64,000 nucleotides of DNA from CAVXDY01 sp963721335 (GTDB taxonomy: Bacteria > Actinomycetota > Thermoleophilia > Miltoncostaeales > Miltoncostaeaceae): the NCBI GenBank assembly GCA_963721335.1, contig CAVRIV010000004.1, positions 30,247 through 94,246 on the forward strand, written 5' to 3'. The notes beneath the pieces are model-generated. The model was not told the origin of the DNA and searched no databases. It saw nothing but the letters and a program-made list of their open reading frames with translations. The position numbers were made by a program, and so were the translations under genes. This document shows, piece after piece, positions 7,883 to 15,774 of the stretch (its first letter is position 1; each line of letters starts with the position of its first letter).

Positions 7883-7963
7883 CCCGAGAGCGGGCGCGAC
7901 GGCACGGCGGCGAGCCCGGCTCGCCCCGGCGGGGCCTCGCTCGGCGGGTCTGGCGGATCCGGC

Positions 7964-7992
7964 TTGACCCGCACCCGCGGCTGTCCGATTTT
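7964..7992 (+). promoter_or_regulatory. candidate leaderless promoter of the FkbM gene
   Basis: TTGACC (7964-7969), a 17-bp spacer and GATTTT (7987-7992) resemble a sigma-70 type promoter. The GTG start of the downstream gene at 8001 lies 9 bp after the -10 box, where transcription would begin. The mRNA would thus be nearly or fully leaderless, and no ribosome binding site is visible. Confidence 0.4.
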
Positions 7993-8000
7993 GGACCGCT

Positions 8001-8750
8001 GTGGCTGTCCTCGACGCGGGCGCGGTGCGCCAAAGGATCCTCTCCTCGGCGCGCCGGATGGGTCTCGAGCCCCAGCTGCGGCGCGCGCAGGACGCCTTCA
8101 CGCCCCGCTCGCAGTTGCGCAACCGGCGCGACGACGCGCATCTGTGCGCGATCATGGCGGCGATCCTCCCGCCCGAGGCGAATTGCATCGACATCGGGGC
8201 CAACGCCGGAGACGTGCTGCGGATGATGGTGCGCCTCGCCCCGGAGGGTCACCACATCGCCTACGAGCCCCTCCCGGAGCTGGCGGGCAGCCTGGCCGAG
8301 CAGTTCCCCGGGGTGGACGTGCGCAACGCCGCCATCTGGGAGACGCCCGGGGAGGCCACCTTCTACCGCGACACGGCCTCGGACTCGCGCAGCTCGCTCA
8401 GGCCGAGCGAGGGATCGGAGCCCTTGACGGTGCGTCTCGACACCCTCGACGCGGACCTGCCGGAGGGATACCGGCCGCACTTCGTGAAGATCGACGTCGA
8501 GGGCGCCGAGCTCGGGGTCCTGCGCAGCGGGGTCGAGACGCTGGCGCGCCACCGCCCCCACATCGCCTTCGAGCACGGCTCGTCCGCGGCGGCCTTCGGG
8601 ACGACCCACCGGATGGTCCACGACCTCCTGGCGGGCGAGCTCGGGATGCGCATCTTCGACATGGACGGCCAGGGGCCCCTCACCGCCGACGAGTTCGACC
8701 TCGTGGCCGACCCGCCCGGCGACCGCTGGAACTTCATCGCCTGTCCGTGA
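8001..8750 (+). CDS. FkbM-family SAM-dependent methyltransferase
   Basis: Predicted O-methyltransferase of 249 residues. The SAM-binding motif I is NCIDIGANAGDVLRMM (about residues 61-76), followed by the acidic end of strand 2 (HIAYEPLPEL) and the family-defining HFVKIDVEGAELGVLRSG segment. FkbM proteins methylate sugars, polyketides or glycolipids; the substrate here is unknown and no sugar or polyketide genes adjoin it. The GTG start is supported by a possible leaderless promoter just upstream. It is convergent with the D12 DNA methylase gene. Confidence 0.85.
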   Translation: MAVLDAGAVRQRILSSARRMGLEPQLRRAQDAFTPRSQLRNRRDDAHLCAIMAAILPPEANCIDIGANAGDVLRMMVRLAPEGHHIAYEPLPELAGSLAEQFPGVDVRNAAIWETPGEATFYRDTASDSRSSLRPSEGSEPLTVRLDTLDADLPEGYRPHFVKIDVEGAELGVLRSGVETLARHRPHIAFEHGSSAAAFGTTHRMVHDLLAGELGMRIFDMDGQGPLTADEFDLVADPPGDRWNFIACP

Positions 8751-8765
8751 GGGGCGGGCCCGCCG

Positions 8766-9809
8766 TCACGGGCGGAGGTCGTCGAAGGCGCGCTCGACCG
8801 CGCCGCGGTCCGGTCCGCTCACCAGCAGCCACTCCAGCGTGCGCACGTGCGAGACCGTGCCCACGCGGAGGCCCGCGGGGTTGTGGATGCCGATGCGCGC
8901 CCCCACGTAGCGGGGGACGTCGATGGCCAGGGCGGCCACGTGGCCCCGGCCGGCCAGCAGGTCGGCCACGGCCGCCGGGTCGTGGAAGCCCTCGTCGTTC
9001 ACCGAGGCGATCAGCCACGGCGTGCGCAGGCTCTCCACGAGATCGGTCAGCGCGTCCCACGCCTCGCGTGACCGGTTGAAGCTGTTGCGGCGCGCGCGGC
9101 AGTCGACGCGCTTTCGCGCGACGCCGTAGGCCTCGGGGCGGTCCCAGCGCGTGATCGTCTCCCACACGTGGTAGTTCGAGAAGTAGGAGTGGTGGTTGTA
9201 GGGCGGGTCGAGGTAGGCGCAGTCGACCCCGTCCAGCTCGCGCGCCAGCACGGCCGCGTCGAGCCGGGTGACCTCGCCCGCCGGTCCCTCCACGGCCTCG
9301 GGCTCGCGCAGCTCCAGCTCGCGCAGGCTGCGGGAGGCGGGCCGCTTGAGGTAGGCCATCTGGAGTCCGCAGGTGGAGTCCACGCGATCGGCGGCCTCGA
9401 GCAGGCTCGTGAGCAGGCAGCCGCGCAGCGCGGGGTCGTCGGTGATCCGCTCGATCTCGTCGCGCATCGCGTCGATGCGGGCCCCGTTGTCCGGTGAGAA
9501 GTAGCGCGCCTGGCGGCAGAAGGTCTCGGTGACGTACCCGGGGCGTCCGGGCAGGGCCGCGAGGCGCCCGAGCAGGCTCCGCAGCCGGGGGCGGTCGAGG
9601 CCCGCGTCGGCGGCGATGTAGGCGTGGCCGAAGGCCTCCGAGTAGGTGGCGAGGTCGTTGGAGACCACCCGGCAGCCCGCGCGGCGGAAGGCCTGGCCCA
9701 CCCGGGTCGTTCCGGCGAACAGGTCGCAGGCCGAGCGGATGGGCAGGCGAGCCGCCAGCCGTTCGAGCAGCGGCGTCAGCGTGCGCTTGGACCCCAGGTA
9801 CTTGATCAC
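8766..9809 (-). CDS. orphan D12-class DNA adenine-N6 methyltransferase
   Basis: Methylates adenine in a specific DNA sequence. The start IKYLGSKRTLTPLLERL is the usual N-terminus of the Dam/D12 class. It is followed by the SAM-binding motif CDLFAGTTRVGQAFRRAG and the catalytic motif YLDPPYNHHSYFSNYH (DPPY), in the alpha-class order. GTG 9809 is preferred over a longer start that lacks similarity. No restriction endonuclease or specificity subunit lies nearby, so it is an orphan methylase, possibly with an epigenetic or repair-marking role, or a relic of a lost restriction system. Confidence 0.85.
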   Translation of the reverse strand: MIKYLGSKRTLTPLLERLAARLPIRSACDLFAGTTRVGQAFRRAGCRVVSNDLATYSEAFGHAYIAADAGLDRPRLRSLLGRLAALPGRPGYVTETFCRQARYFSPDNGARIDAMRDEIERITDDPALRGCLLTSLLEAADRVDSTCGLQMAYLKRPASRSLRELELREPEAVEGPAGEVTRLDAAVLARELDGVDCAYLDPPYNHHSYFSNYHVWETITRWDRPEAYGVARKRVDCRARRNSFNRSREAWDALTDLVESLRTPWLIASVNDEGFHDPAAVADLLAGRGHVAALAIDVPRYVGARIGIHNPAGLRVGTVSHVRTLEWLLVSGPDRGAVERAFDDLRP

Positions 9810-9910
9810 GCCGCGGGCCGCCTCCGACCGACGCCGTCCGGCACACGCGGCAGGGTAGTGCACGGCGGCCGTCGAAGACGGGATCGACCCACCACCCCGG
9901 AGGCCCCGCC

Positions 9911-10009
9911 GTGGACCGGCTCCTCGTTCGGCTGTACTACCCGGTGGCGATCGCCGCCATCGGCGTCCTGGTGCTCACCCTCGGATGGCTGCTGGGCATC
10001 GGAGGCTGA
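9911..10009 (+). CDS. possible 32-residue single-span membrane protein
   Basis: The frame from GTG 9911 encodes MDRLLVRLYYP, one hydrophobic helix (VAIAAIGVLVLTLGWLLGI) and a stop at 10009. It is too short for similarity to be judged. The codon use is GC3-rich like a real gene, but no strong ribosome binding site is seen. It lies between the divergent methylase start and a 38-residue basic protein gene. Confidence 0.35.
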   Translation: MDRLLVRLYYPVAIAAIGVLVLTLGWLLGIGG

Positions 10010-10054
10010 TTCCCCGCCGCGCCGGCGCAACGATGACATAAGGCCCACCGAACG

Positions 10055-10071
10055 ACCTGCCTTCGGCAGGT
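10055..10071 (+). other. small hairpin before the Cys-rich mini-protein gene
   Basis: ACCTGC and GCAGGT form a perfect 6-bp stem closing a CTTCG loop. It ends 12 bp before the GTG at 10084, so it would lie in the 5' untranslated region or act as a weak terminator for the upstream transcript. There is no T-tract. Confidence 0.3.
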
Positions 10072-10083
10072 AGTGTCCGGGCG

Positions 10084-10200
10084 GTGGCGTCCCGGAAGAG
10101 CAAGCGCGCGAAGATCAAGAAGCGCTGCTGCGAGTCGAAGCGGCCCTGCGCCGGGTGCCCGCGGGTCGCCGCCGGCCGCAAGCGGCGCAAGCGGGACTGA
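10084..10200 (+). CDS. 38-residue basic Cys-rich mini-protein
   Basis: The frame encodes a very basic peptide (ASRKSKRAKIKKRCC, then ESKRPCAGCPRV and an Arg/Lys tail) with the cysteine pattern CC-x6-C-x2-C. Mini-proteins with a KRCC...C..CP core recur in actinobacteria and probably bind zinc and nucleic acid, but none is functionally defined to my knowledge. Start GTG 10084 is the first initiator after the preceding hairpin. Confidence 0.55.
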   Translation: MASRKSKRAKIKKRCCESKRPCAGCPRVAAGRKRRKRD

Positions 10201-10206
10201 GGGTTC

Positions 10207-10377
10207 TCAGGCGGGAGCGTCGCCGCCGGAGAGCCTCTCCCCGACGCCCAGGCAGCTCGGGCAGGGGGTGGGCTCCAGACGTCCGGGGGATGCGATCAGG
10301 AGCTGCCGCTGACCCCAGCAGGTGGCGCACGTGATCCAGACGGGGCCGGCGGCGTGCTCGGTGCGGTGTGGTGTCAT
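10207..10377 (-). CDS. small zinc-ribbon protein with two CxxC knuckles
   Basis: The 56-residue frame from ATG 10377 contains ITCATCWGQRQLLI and, about 20 residues later, PCPSCLGVGERL. The C-x2-C-x-G-x-R ... C-x2-C-x-G-x-G arrangement is that of a DnaJ-type zinc finger or rubredoxin-like ribbon, with four Cys able to bind one Zn2+. It is convergent with the Cys-rich mini-protein gene (7-bp gap) and divergent from the quinone oxidoreductase. The role is unknown; it is probably a small nucleic-acid or protein adaptor. Confidence 0.6.
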   Translation of the reverse strand: MTPHRTEHAAGPVWITCATCWGQRQLLIASPGRLEPTPCPSCLGVGERLSGGDAPA

Positions 10378-10475
10378 GGGACGAGTGTGAGCCGTCGCGG
10401 AGGGCGGGCCTTTGGCCTGCGGGCCAACGATCGGTGTGCGGACCCCCGACGGGCCGTCGCGATAGCGTCCCGCCG

Positions 10476-11417
10476 GTGAGAGCCCTCCGCCTCCCCTCGT
10501 TCGGGTTGACTCCCGAGGCCGCCGACGCGCCCGAGCCCGAGGCGGCGCCCGGCACCACCCTGGTGCGCGTGGGCGCCGCGGCGCTCAATCCGGTGGACCT
10601 GGCCATCGCCGCGGGGCGCTTCTACCTGCCGATCCCCGAGCCGCCCTTCGTCCCCGGGGCCGAGGCCGTGGGCGAGGTCGTCTCCTCCGCCGTCCACCCG
10701 GCCGGTACGCGCGTGTGGTGCCTCACGCTGGTGGGATGCCTCGCCGAGCTGGTCGTGGTGCCCGACGACAGCCTGGTCCCGGTGCCCGAGGGGCTCTCGG
10801 ACGAGCTGGCGGTGGCCGTCGGCATCGCCGGCCTGGCGGGGTGGATCGCGGTGCGGGACCGTGGTGGGCTCGAGGTGGGGGAGACCGTGGTCGTGCTGGC
10901 GGCGGGCGGGATCGCGGGACAGGTGGCGATCCAGGCCGCGCGCGGGATCGCCGATCGCATCGTCGCGGTCGCCCGCGGCGCCGAGGGCCGCGATCGGGCC
11001 CTGGCGCTGGGCGCCGACATCGCGCTCGCCACGGGTCCGGAGCTGGCCGACGGGCTGCGCAACGCCTGCGGCGACGGCGCCGACGTCGTCGTCGATCTCC
11101 TCTGGGGAGACTCGGCGATCGCGGCGCTCGGCGCGCTGCGCCACGGCGGGCGGCTGGTGCAGGTGGGCAACGCCCAGGCCCCCACGGCCGAGGTGACCGC
11201 CGGCCCGCTGCGCGGCGGCCGCCTGGACATCCGCGGTTTCTCGGTCTTCACCGAGGAGCCCACGGCCCGGGCGCAGGCCTACGCCGCGGTGGCGGCGTCG
11301 GCGCGCGCGGGCGACGTGCGCCTGCCGCTGGACGTGACGCCGCTCGACGAGGGTCCCGCCGCGTGGGAGCGTCAGGCGGCGGGGACCGGTGGGGTCAAGC
11401 TCGTGCTGCGCGTCTGA
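10476..11417 (+). CDS. zinc-type alcohol dehydrogenase / quinone oxidoreductase
   Basis: Medium-chain dehydrogenase of 313 residues. The N-terminal GroES-like domain carries VRVGAAALNPVDLAIAAGRFY and VPGAEAVGEVV. The cofactor domain carries VVVLAAGGIAGQVAIQAARG, an A-x-G-G-x-x-G variant of the NADPH-binding loop. The catalytic zinc ligands of true alcohol dehydrogenases are not evident, so an NADPH:quinone reductase-type activity is more likely. GTG 10476 matches the family start (VRALRLPSFG). It lies 13 bp upstream of the HerA-like gene. Confidence 0.85.
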   Translation: MRALRLPSFGLTPEAADAPEPEAAPGTTLVRVGAAALNPVDLAIAAGRFYLPIPEPPFVPGAEAVGEVVSSAVHPAGTRVWCLTLVGCLAELVVVPDDSLVPVPEGLSDELAVAVGIAGLAGWIAVRDRGGLEVGETVVVLAAGGIAGQVAIQAARGIADRIVAVARGAEGRDRALALGADIALATGPELADGLRNACGDGADVVVDLLWGDSAIAALGALRHGGRLVQVGNAQAPTAEVTAGPLRGGRLDIRGFSVFTEEPTARAQAYAAVAASARAGDVRLPLDVTPLDEGPAAWERQAAGTGGVKLVLRV

Positions 11418-11430
11418 CGGGGGGAGAGGC

Positions 11431-12957
11431 GTGGGATCGTTTCGCGACGACATGGCCGCCGGGTACGCCTTCGACGTCCCCACGATCCGCGTCGGCCGGC
11501 CGTTCGCGACGCCGGGGGAGATCGAGACGTCCGTCGAGGTGGGGATCCCGCTGGCGTTCCTCAACCGCCATGGGCTGATCGCCGGCGCCACCGGAACCGG
11601 CAAGACGCGCACCTTGCAGCTCATCGCCGAGCAGGTCTCGGCCGCCGGATGCCCGGTGTTCGCCGCCGACATGAAGGGGGACCTCGCCGGCGTCGGCGCA
11701 CCCGGCGAGGCCGACGAGAAGCTCACGGCCCGCGCCGGCGAGCTGGCCCACCAGTGGGTCCCCGCCGCCTGCCCGGTGGAGCTGATGTCGCTCACCGGCG
11801 AGAGCGGCGTACCGCTGCGCGCCACCGTCACGGGCTTCGGCTCGACCCTCCTCTCGAAGGTCCTGAGCCTGAACGAGACCCAGGAGTCGAGCCTGTCGCT
11901 CGTCTTCCGGTTCTGCGACGAGAAGGGCCTGCCCCTGATCGACCTCGAGGACCTTCGGGCGGCGCTCGCCTATCTCACCGGGCCGGGCAAGGCCGAGCTG
12001 AAGCAGCTGGGCGGCATCTCCAGCTCCACGGCCGGGGTCCTCCTGCGCGAGGTCTCGCAGCTCGAGGGAGAGGGCGGCGACGTGTTCTTCGGCGAGCCCG
12101 CGCTGGAGGTCGCCGACCTGCTGCGGGTGGCGCCCGACGGGAGGGGGATCGTGTCGGTCCTGGGCCTGTCCGACGTGGCCCGGCGGCCGGCGCTCTTCTC
12201 CACCTTCCTGATGTGGGTGCTGGCGGAGCTCTTCGAGACCCTCCCCGAGGTGGGCGATCCCGACAAGCCCAAGCTGGTCTTCTTCTTCGACGAGGCGCAC
12301 CTGCTGTTCGACGGGGCATCGAAGGAGTTCCTCGACGCGGTCACCCAGACCGTGCGCCTGATCCGCTCCAAGGGCGTCGGCGTGTTCTTCATCACCCAGC
12401 TCCCCACCGACATCCCGGACGAGGTGCTTTCCCAGCTCGGGCACCGCGTGCAGCACGCGGTGCGGGCGTTCACCCCGAAGGATGCGCGCGCGCTGAAGGC
12501 GGCCGTCGAGACCTTCCCGATCACCGAGCACTACCCCGACCTGGCCGAGACGCTGTCGTCGCTGGGGGTGGGGGAGGCCGCGGTGACGGTGCTCGACCCG
12601 CGGGGCGTGCCGACGCCGGTCGCCGCCACCCGGCTCTATCCGCCGGCCTCCCGGATGACGCCGCTCACGCCGGAGGAGCGCGCCGCGATCCTGGCGGCGT
12701 CGCCCCTGCGGCCCCGCTACGCCGAGCGCATCGACCGCGAGAGCGCGGCCGAGCTGCTGGAGGCGCGGCTGTCCGGGGACGCGGCGAAGGCCGAGGAGGT
12801 GCGCGAGCGCGCCAAACCCGCCCCGCGTCGCGAGGCCCCCCGGGACGACGAGGGCCTGGCGGGCCAGGTCGGGGACATCCTCGGCTCGAGCATGGGCAGG
12901 CAGGTGACCCGTGAGGTGGTGCGGGGAATCTTCGGGATGCTCCGCAAGAAGCGATAA
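11431..12957 (+). CDS. HerA-like ATPase / DUF853 helicase-domain protein
   Basis: A 508-residue P-loop ATPase of the HerA-FtsK superfamily (YjgR type). Walker A is GATGTGKTRT near residue 55, preceded by IPLAFLNRHGLIA. Then come FAADMKGDLAG, TLLSKVLSLNETQESSLSLVF, Walker B LVFFFDEAHLLFD and the arginine/sensor region SKGVGVFFITQLPTDIPDEVLSQLG. The C-terminus is a charged linker ending in a basic helix. The family is cytoplasmic and its physiological role is unclear. The GTG start has a GGGGAGAG ribosome binding site. Confidence 0.93.
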   Translation: MGSFRDDMAAGYAFDVPTIRVGRPFATPGEIETSVEVGIPLAFLNRHGLIAGATGTGKTRTLQLIAEQVSAAGCPVFAADMKGDLAGVGAPGEADEKLTARAGELAHQWVPAACPVELMSLTGESGVPLRATVTGFGSTLLSKVLSLNETQESSLSLVFRFCDEKGLPLIDLEDLRAALAYLTGPGKAELKQLGGISSSTAGVLLREVSQLEGEGGDVFFGEPALEVADLLRVAPDGRGIVSVLGLSDVARRPALFSTFLMWVLAELFETLPEVGDPDKPKLVFFFDEAHLLFDGASKEFLDAVTQTVRLIRSKGVGVFFITQLPTDIPDEVLSQLGHRVQHAVRAFTPKDARALKAAVETFPITEHYPDLAETLSSLGVGEAAVTVLDPRGVPTPVAATRLYPPASRMTPLTPEERAAILAASPLRPRYAERIDRESAAELLEARLSGDAAKAEEVRERAKPAPRREAPRDDEGLAGQVGDILGSSMGRQVTREVVRGIFGMLRKKR

Positions 12958-12980
12958 GTGTCCCGGGGATACTGAGGCGC

Positions 12981-13400
12981 GTGGGGCGGCTCTCGCTCGT
13001 GGGGAGCCTGCCCGTGGCCGCGACGCCCGAGCGGGCCTGGGACGTGTGGTCGCGGGTCGAGGACTGGCCGCGGTGGGAGTGGATGGGCTCGGCGGACGCC
13101 GGGTGGGTGGACGGGCCACCGTGGACGACCGGCTCGATCCTGCGCTTCGGGCACCGGCCGTGGACCTTCGACTGCGTGCTGGTGAGGGTGGATCCTCCGG
13201 GGGAGGTGGTGTGGGAGGGTGACGGAGCGGGCATCCACGGTCGGCACGCGATGCGCTTCCTCCCTCATCCACGCGGTTGCCTGGTGCAGACCTCCGAGGT
13301 CTTCACCGGCCCCGGGGCGCGCGCGCTGCGCCCGTTGATCCGCTGGTACTGGCACCACCAGCTCCACGCGTTCCGCCGTCACGTGGAGCGCCATGGGTGA
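12981..13400 (+). CDS. SRPBCC (START-like) ligand-binding protein
   Basis: A 139-residue helix-grip protein of the polyketide cyclase/AHSA1-like group. The N-terminal VAATPERAWDVWSRVEDWPRWEWM is the usual strand-helix start. It continues with alternating strands (FGHRPWTFDCVLVRVDPPGEVVW; CLVQTSEVFTG) and a long C-terminal helix (LIRWYWHHQLHAFRRHVER). Such proteins bind small hydrophobic ligands. Its stop overlaps the GTG of the GCS2-family gene (GTGA), so the two are probably translated together. Confidence 0.8.
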   Translation: MGRLSLVGSLPVAATPERAWDVWSRVEDWPRWEWMGSADAGWVDGPPWTTGSILRFGHRPWTFDCVLVRVDPPGEVVWEGDGAGIHGRHAMRFLPHPRGCLVQTSEVFTGPGARALRPLIRWYWHHQLHAFRRHVERHG

Positions 13401-14875
13401 GGAGATCGCCGGACGGCAGCGCCCGTCCCGAGGATCGCGAGCGGTTCGCCGAGCGGTGCCGCGAGGGCCTGGTGGCCCTGCAGGAGCTGCTCGCGCGACC
13501 GGGCTTCGGCGAGGGGCGCGACTCGATGGGGGTGGAGCTGGAGGTGGGCCTCATCGACGCGAGGGCCCAGCCTGCTCCGGTCAACCACGAGGTCATCGCG
13601 ACCGCGTCCGAGCCGGGCCTCCAGCTCGAGCTGGACCGCTTCAACCTCGAGTACAACTGCGCGCCGCAACGGCTGACCGGCACGCCGTTCTCGGCGGTCG
13701 CCGCCGATCTCTCGGGAGCGCTCGGCCGCATCGAGGCCGCCGCCGCCCCCCACGGCGCCCGCCCCGTCGCGGTCGGGATCCTCCCCACCCTGCGCGCGGA
13801 GCACCTGGGTCCCGCGGCGATGAGCGACTCCCCGCGCTACCGGGCGCTGAACGCCGGTCTCCGCGGCCTGCGCGGCGGGCCCTTCGAGATCAGGATCCAG
13901 GGCACCGAGAGCCTCGACACGACCTGGGACGACGTCACCCTGGAGGGCGCCGCCACGGGCCTGCACGTGCACCTGCGCGTGCCCCCGGGGCGCTTCGCGG
14001 CCACGATGAACGCGGCCCAGATGGCCATCGGCCCGGTGCTGGCCGCCGCGGTCAACTCGCCGCTGCTCATGGGGCGGGTGCTGTGGCAGGAGACGCGGAT
14101 CGCGCTGTTCGGGCAGGCCGTGGACGACCGCGCGCCCGTGACCGCCGCCTGGCTGCCCTCACGCGCCTCGTTCGGCCACGGCTGGGTGGCCGACGCGCTC
14201 GATCCATTCCGCGAGAGCGTGGCCCTGCACGTCCCGATCCTCCCCGTCCTGGGCGACGAGGACCCGCTGGAGGTGGTGCGCGCCGGCGGCGTCCCCTCGC
14301 TCGATGAGCTGCGTCTGCACCACGGCACCGTCTGGCGCTGGAGCCGCACCGTGCTGGCGCTCGGCGACGATCCCCACCTGCGGCTGGAGATGCGGGCGCT
14401 CCCGGGCGGGCCCTCGCCCCTCGACATGGCCGCCAACGTGGCGTTCATGGTGGGCCTGACGCTGTCGGTGGCCTCCGAGATCGACTGGATGGCCCGCTCC
14501 ATGCCGTTCGACATGGCGCGGCGCAACTTCTACGCCGCCGCCCGCCAGGGCCTGGAGGCCGAGCTCCTGTGGCCGTCGCCGACGGCTCCCTCTCCGCGGC
14601 CGGCGCACGCGCCCGATCTCGTCCGGCGGCTGATCCCGCGCGCCGCGGACGCCCTGGTGATGGCCGGCGTGGACCGCCTCGAGGCCGAGGCCCTGCTCGA
14701 GATCGTGCACACCCGGGTGGATCGCGGCACCACCGGGGCCTCCTGGCAGCGCCGCGCCCTGGCGGCGCTGGAGCGCGACCTCTCCCGCGACGAGGCGCTC
14801 GCCCGGATGACCGAGGAGTACCTCGCCCGCTGCCGTGAGGGAGCGCCCGTGGCCGAGTGGAGCCTGCCGGCTTAG
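13397..14875 (+). CDS. GCS2-family glutamate-cysteine ligase-like carboxylate-amine ligase
   Basis: ATP-dependent ligase of 492 residues (COG2170-like). The family features are MGVELEVGLIDARAQPAPVNHE (Mg-ATP glutamates), QLELDRFNLEYNCAPQ, and the His-containing ATGLHVHLRVPPGRF. They are followed by SPLLMGRVLWQETRIALF and RLEMRALPGGPSPLDMAANVAFMVGL. Related enzymes make gamma-glutamyl-cysteine or other gamma-glutamyl amides, but several actinobacterial members have undefined substrates. The start GTG 13397 overlaps the stop of the SRPBCC gene. Confidence 0.88.
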   Translation: MRRSPDGSARPEDRERFAERCREGLVALQELLARPGFGEGRDSMGVELEVGLIDARAQPAPVNHEVIATASEPGLQLELDRFNLEYNCAPQRLTGTPFSAVAADLSGALGRIEAAAAPHGARPVAVGILPTLRAEHLGPAAMSDSPRYRALNAGLRGLRGGPFEIRIQGTESLDTTWDDVTLEGAATGLHVHLRVPPGRFAATMNAAQMAIGPVLAAAVNSPLLMGRVLWQETRIALFGQAVDDRAPVTAAWLPSRASFGHGWVADALDPFRESVALHVPILPVLGDEDPLEVVRAGGVPSLDELRLHHGTVWRWSRTVLALGDDPHLRLEMRALPGGPSPLDMAANVAFMVGLTLSVASEIDWMARSMPFDMARRNFYAAARQGLEAELLWPSPTAPSPRPAHAPDLVRRLIPRAADALVMAGVDRLEAEALLEIVHTRVDRGTTGASWQRRALAALERDLSRDEALARMTEEYLARCREGAPVAEWSLPA

Positions 14876-15252
14876 GCCACGGCCTCGTCGGGCGCCGGCG
14901 GCACGGGCACGGGCTTCCGGTCCGGCCCCATCGCGACCATCGTGAAGTGGCCCACCGTGCAGAGCTCGGTGGTGCCCTCGATGGGGCGCTCCTTCCGGAC
15001 CTCCACGCGCACGCGCATGCTCGTGCGGCCCACCGAGATCACGGTGGCGGTGATCTCGACCAGGTCCCCCTGGAGGATCGGCACCTGGAACGCGATGTCC
15101 TCGATCGCGGCGGTCACCACCGAGCTGCGCGCCCGGCGCATCGCGGCGAAGCCGGCCGCCTTGTCCATCCACGATACGAGGGTGCCCCCGAAGAGGTTGC
15201 CCTGTGGGTTGGTGTCGGTGGGGAACACCGACTCGAGAAGACGTGCCTCCAC
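14872..15252 (-). CDS. acyl-CoA thioesterase, hotdog fold (YciA/BACH-like)
   Basis: Hydrolyses acyl-CoA to free acid and CoA. The 126-residue protein is one complete hotdog domain with the signature ESVFPTDTNPQGNLFGGTLVSWMDKAAGFAAMRRA, containing the catalytic N..G/D..G and Asp positions. It continues with EDIAFQVPILQGDLVEITATV and RVEVRKE. The tail is short and Pro-rich. It is convergent with, and overlaps by 4 bp, the GCS2-family gene. Confidence 0.9.
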   Translation of the reverse strand: MEARLLESVFPTDTNPQGNLFGGTLVSWMDKAAGFAAMRRARSSVVTAAIEDIAFQVPILQGDLVEITATVISVGRTSMRVRVEVRKERPIEGTTELCTVGHFTMVAMGPDRKPVPVPPAPDEAVA

Positions 15253-15371
15253 CCGTGATCCCCCTCACCATCGCGCGGGGCTCGCTGGTGAGCCCGGAGC
15301 TGCCGCGTGAGATCGTACTTCGCGGGGAAGGCTCGTCTCGGACCGACAACGACCGCCGGAGGTGCAGCACG

Positions 15372-15761
15372 ATGCTGAGCGACTTCAAGGATTTCCTGCT
15401 GAAGGGAAACCTCGTGACGCTGGCCGTGGCCTTCGTCATCGGCCTCGCGTTCGCGGCGGTCGTCACCTCGTTCGTCGAGAACATCGTCACGCCGATCATC
15501 GCGGCCATCGGCGGGCAACCCGACTTCTCGGCCCTCGACTTCACGGTCAACGGCAGCGTCTTCCGCTACGGCGTCTTCCTGAACGCCCTGATCGCCTTCG
15601 TCATCGTCGCGGCGATCCTCTTCTTCCTCGTGGTGCGGCCCTACATGACGCTGAGCGAGCGCTTCGCGAAGGAGGACCCCAGCACCAAGGACTGCCCGGA
15701 GTGCCGCAGCACGATCCCGGTCGCCGCGACCCGGTGCGCCTTCTGCACGACGGCGCTGTGA
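15372..15761 (+). CDS. mscL: large-conductance mechanosensitive channel with zinc-ribbon tail
   Basis: Pressure-relief channel in the cytoplasmic membrane that opens on osmotic downshock. It has an N-terminal amphipathic helix, TM1 (KGNLVTLAVAFVIGLAFAAVVTSFVENIVTPII), a short periplasmic loop (GSVFRYGVFLNALI) and TM2 (AFVIVAAILFFLVVRP). The usual C-terminal cytoplasmic helix is replaced by CPECRSTIPVAATRCAFC, a four-cysteine zinc ribbon (C-x2-C ... C-x2-C). The ATG follows GGAGG at 15358-15362. Confidence 0.95.
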   Translation: MLSDFKDFLLKGNLVTLAVAFVIGLAFAAVVTSFVENIVTPIIAAIGGQPDFSALDFTVNGSVFRYGVFLNALIAFVIVAAILFFLVVRPYMTLSERFAKEDPSTKDCPECRSTIPVAATRCAFCTTAL

Positions 15762-15774
15762 TACCCGAGGGCTC

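Noticed and set aside
8001..9809. FkbM methyltransferase and DNA methylase as a defence or modification island
   Set aside because: They are convergent, unrelated in family and lack nuclease, helicase or toxin partners.
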